From Acetobacteraceae bacterium (GTDB taxonomy: Bacteria; Pseudomonadota; Alphaproteobacteria; Acetobacterales; Acetobacteraceae), in NCBI GenBank assembly GCA_947478535.1, contig CANJXD010000269.1, positions 1 to 7,684 of the forward strand: a stretch of 7,684 bases of DNA. Reading direction: 5' to 3'. Numbering within the stretch: position 1 is the stretch's first letter; every line of letters starts with the position of its first letter. Under the pieces are notes generated by a model. The model was given only the letters and a program-made list of their open reading frames with translations, made no database searches and was not told where the DNA came from. Below are positions 6,065 to 7,684 of the stretch, in pieces. The position numbers and the translations under genes were made by a program.

Positions 6065-6897
6065 GCAGCACGGCCGAGGAGCTCGCCAACGACCCCGGGC
6101 TGCGGGAGGCGGAGGAGGCGCATCGCCGCGCACGGCAGCGCACGGCCTGGCGCCGGCGCATCCTGCCGGTCTCCGGCATCGCCTTCATGCTGCTGGTCTG
6201 GGCGGCGCTGGTCTATCTGCTGGAAGTTCCCCCCTTCATCGCGCCCTCCCCGCAAGCGGTCGCGGTGACGCTGGTGGCGAAGTGGCGCATCCTGCTGGAC
6301 AACCTGATCCCAACCGCGATCGAGGCGCTGTCAGGTTTCGCGCTCGGCAATATCGTCGCCATCATCATCGCGACTGTCTTCGTGCATCGGAAGACGGTGG
6401 AGGAAGCCTTCTTCCCCGTCGTCGTGCTGATCAACACCATTCCCGTCGTCGCCAAGGCGCCGATCCTGGTACTGCTGCTGGGCAATGGGATGGAGCCGAA
6501 GATCGCCATCGCCGCGCTGATCTGCTTTTTCCCGACACTGGTGAACATGGTGCGCGGGCTAGAATCCGTGAACCCGCAGGCGATGGAGCTGATGCGCGTG
6601 CTGTCGGCCAGCGAGCGCGAGATCTTCTTCAAGCTGCGGCTCCGCAATTCGCTGCCCTATCTGTTCTCCGCGCTGAAGATCGCGGCCTCCACCGCGGTGA
6701 TCGGCGCCATCGTCGGCGAATGGATCGGCTCCACCACCGGGATCGGCGCGCTCATCATCCAGTCCATGTACAATTTCGACAGCGCGATGCTCTACGCCAC
6801 CGTGATCGTCGGTTCCGCCTTTTCCGTGCTGTTCTTCGGCGCGATCATCGCGGTGGAACGCCTGGTGGTCCGCTGGCAGCCCGCCAACCCCGTCTAG
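6061..6897 (+). CDS. ABC transporter permease, NitT/TauT type
   Basis: The 278-residue inner-membrane protein forms the transport channel, probably as a homodimer. About six hydrophobic segments can be seen, near residues 34-54, 88-109, 115-141, 146-162, 202-224 and 244-266. The cytoplasmic ATPase-contact loop typical of the family is SASEREIFFKLRLRNSLPYLF (182-202), followed by ALKIAASTAVIGAIVGEWIG and STTGIGALI. The stretch LINTIPVVAKAPILVLLLGNG (123-143) is also standard. A charged, roughly 33-residue N-terminal extension rich in Arg/Glu/Ala precedes the first helix. Translation starts at TTG within TTGA, overlapping the ATPase stop, and GGAGG stands five bases upstream. The next gene begins 11 bases after the stop with no terminator between, so the flavoenzyme is part of the same operon. 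Confidence 0.93.
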   Translation: MSSTAEELANDPGLREAEEAHRRARQRTAWRRRILPVSGIAFMLLVWAALVYLLEVPPFIAPSPQAVAVTLVAKWRILLDNLIPTAIEALSGFALGNIVAIIIATVFVHRKTVEEAFFPVVVLINTIPVVAKAPILVLLLGNGMEPKIAIAALICFFPTLVNMVRGLESVNPQAMELMRVLSASEREIFFKLRLRNSLPYLFSALKIAASTAVIGAIVGEWIGSTTGIGALIIQSMYNFDSAMLYATVIVGSAFSVLFFGAIIAVERLVVRWQPANPV

Positions 6898-6902
6898 AGG
6901 AA
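6898..6902 (+). promoter_or_regulatory. Ribosome binding site of the terminal flavoenzyme gene
   Basis: AGGAA at 6898-6902, immediately after the permease stop (6895-6897), lies six bases before the ATG at 6909. It links the flavoenzyme gene tightly to the transporter operon. Confidence 0.6.
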
Positions 6903-6908
6903 GCGACC

Positions 6909-7684
6909 ATGAACGAGCGTATCCAGGAGACGCCGCGGGAGGCGACGGTTGCCGCGCGTTCCGACGTCGTCGTCGTCGGCGCTGGCCCCGCCGGTTTCGC
7001 GGCGGCCGTCGCGGCGCGGCGGGAAGGCGCTTCCGTCACGCTGCTGGAACGCTACCCCTATCTCGGTGGCCTCGCATCCGGCGGCATGGTGCTGGTGCTG
7101 GATGACATGCACAACGGCGCCGAGGTCACGACCACCGGCATCTGCATGGAGATGATCGACCGCATGGCGCGGGTCGGCGCCTGCGTCTATCCGCCGGAGC
7201 CGGAGCGGCTGACGGATTGGGCGATGTACCGGAAATGGGCGCGCTGGGGCGTCTTCGATTTCCGCTCCCATATCCGCCCGCACCCCATCGTCATGGCCGC
7301 GACCTTCGACCCCGATGGCTGGAAGCGCATCGCCAATGAGATGGTGGCGGAATCCGGTGTCGATGTGCGGCTGCATTCCTGGTTCTCCTCCGCCATCGTG
7401 CGGGACGGCGCCATCAAGGGCGTGGTGTGCGAGACGAAGTCGGGCCGCCAGGCGGTGATGGGCAGCGTCATCATCGACGCGACGGGGGATCTCGATGTCG
7501 TCTCCGCCGCCGGCGGTGGCTTCACCCATGGTGCCTATATGGTCACCACCGTCTTCCGCCTCGGCGGTGTGGATACCGACGAGGCGGAGCGCGTGCAGTT
7601 CGAGGAGCCGGAACGCCACGCCGCGCTCGACAAGCAGGCGAAGAAGGTGATGGGCGGTTCGTGGGAATACTGGTGGCTGAAGAC
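6909..7684 (+). CDS. FAD-dependent oxidoreductase, N-terminal part (cut by window edge)
   Basis: The first 258 residues are present and the frame is still open at the right edge. After a short polar leader, VVVVGAGPAGFAAAVAA (20-36) gives the Rossmann FAD motif G24/G26/G29, with E47 (LLER) as the ribose acid, then YLGGLASGG (51-59). IIDATGDLDV (188-197) is the second FAD contact typical of 'FAD-dependent oxidoreductase' family proteins (the FAD_oxidored type, related to fumarate reductase/succinate dehydrogenase flavoproteins and GidA-like folds). HPIVMAATFDPDGWKRI (125-141) corresponds to the conserved segment before it. No signal peptide is seen, so a cytoplasmic location is likely. The gene follows the permease by 11 bases, so its substrate is plausibly the imported compound or an intermediate. 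The C-terminal half and any fused domain lie outside the window, so the reaction cannot be named. Confidence 0.88.
   Translation, partial: MNERIQETPREATVAARSDVVVVGAGPAGFAAAVAARREGASVTLLERYPYLGGLASGGMVLVLDDMHNGAEVTTTGICMEMIDRMARVGACVYPPEPERLTDWAMYRKWARWGVFDFRSHIRPHPIVMAATFDPDGWKRIANEMVAESGVDVRLHSWFSSAIVRDGAIKGVVCETKSGRQAVMGSVIIDATGDLDVVSAAGGGFTHGAYMVTTVFRLGGVDTDEAERVQFEEPERHAALDKQAKKVMGGSWEYWWLK

Noticed and set aside
5189..6133. 314-residue minus-strand open frame opposite the ABC ATPase
   Set aside because: It is an antisense shadow of a gene with intact Walker A, Walker B and signature motifs, and it has no recognisable content of its own.

Overview
The window is GC-rich throughout, with third codon positions strongly biased to G/C. 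It carries Tat-type secretion and NitT/TauT-type ABC transport genes, which suggests an alphaproteobacterium, plausibly Acetobacteraceae/Roseomonas-like. That placement is inferred from codon use and protein style only. There are seven real genes (one cut by the right edge), a possible gene tail at the left edge, and the decayed remains of a second ABC transporter. I see no tRNA, rRNA, CRISPR array, insertion sequence or transcription regulator gene.

Layout. Bases 2-55 may be the tail of a plus-strand gene, followed by a perfect 11-bp GC hairpin at 66-92. A minus-strand ring-opening amidohydrolase of the cyanuric acid hydrolase/barbiturase family occupies 92-1126. It diverges, across only 45 bp, from a plus-strand FAD-dependent aromatic-ring-type monooxygenase (1172-2323). 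Bases 2325-2808 hold no intact gene. On the minus strand they contain a wrecked ABC ATPase and the C-terminus of a wrecked ABC permease, directly downstream of a minus-strand metal-dependent amidohydrolase of the triazine/nucleobase deaminase type (2826-4109). A 171-bp divergent region with two small dyads separates that gene from a plus-strand operon. The operon encodes a Tat-exported substrate-binding protein (4281-5297), an ABC ATPase (5294-6064), an ABC permease (6061-6897) and an FAD-dependent oxidoreductase (6909 to beyond 7684). Its first three genes overlap by 4 bp each.

How the genes may work together (inference). A small, probably nitrogen-rich heterocycle could be imported by the NitT/TauT/THI5-like transporter. 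The amidohydrolase could then deaminate or dechlorinate/hydrolyse it, one or both flavoenzymes could oxidise it, and the Ser-Lys ring-opening amidohydrolase could open the ring. The ring-opening family is narrow (cyanuric acid, barbiturate and relatives), so its presence beside two flavoenzymes and an uptake system points to a heterocycle catabolic island with an undefined substrate. The decayed transporter suggests that uptake in this locus was once served by a different ABC system, later lost or replaced.
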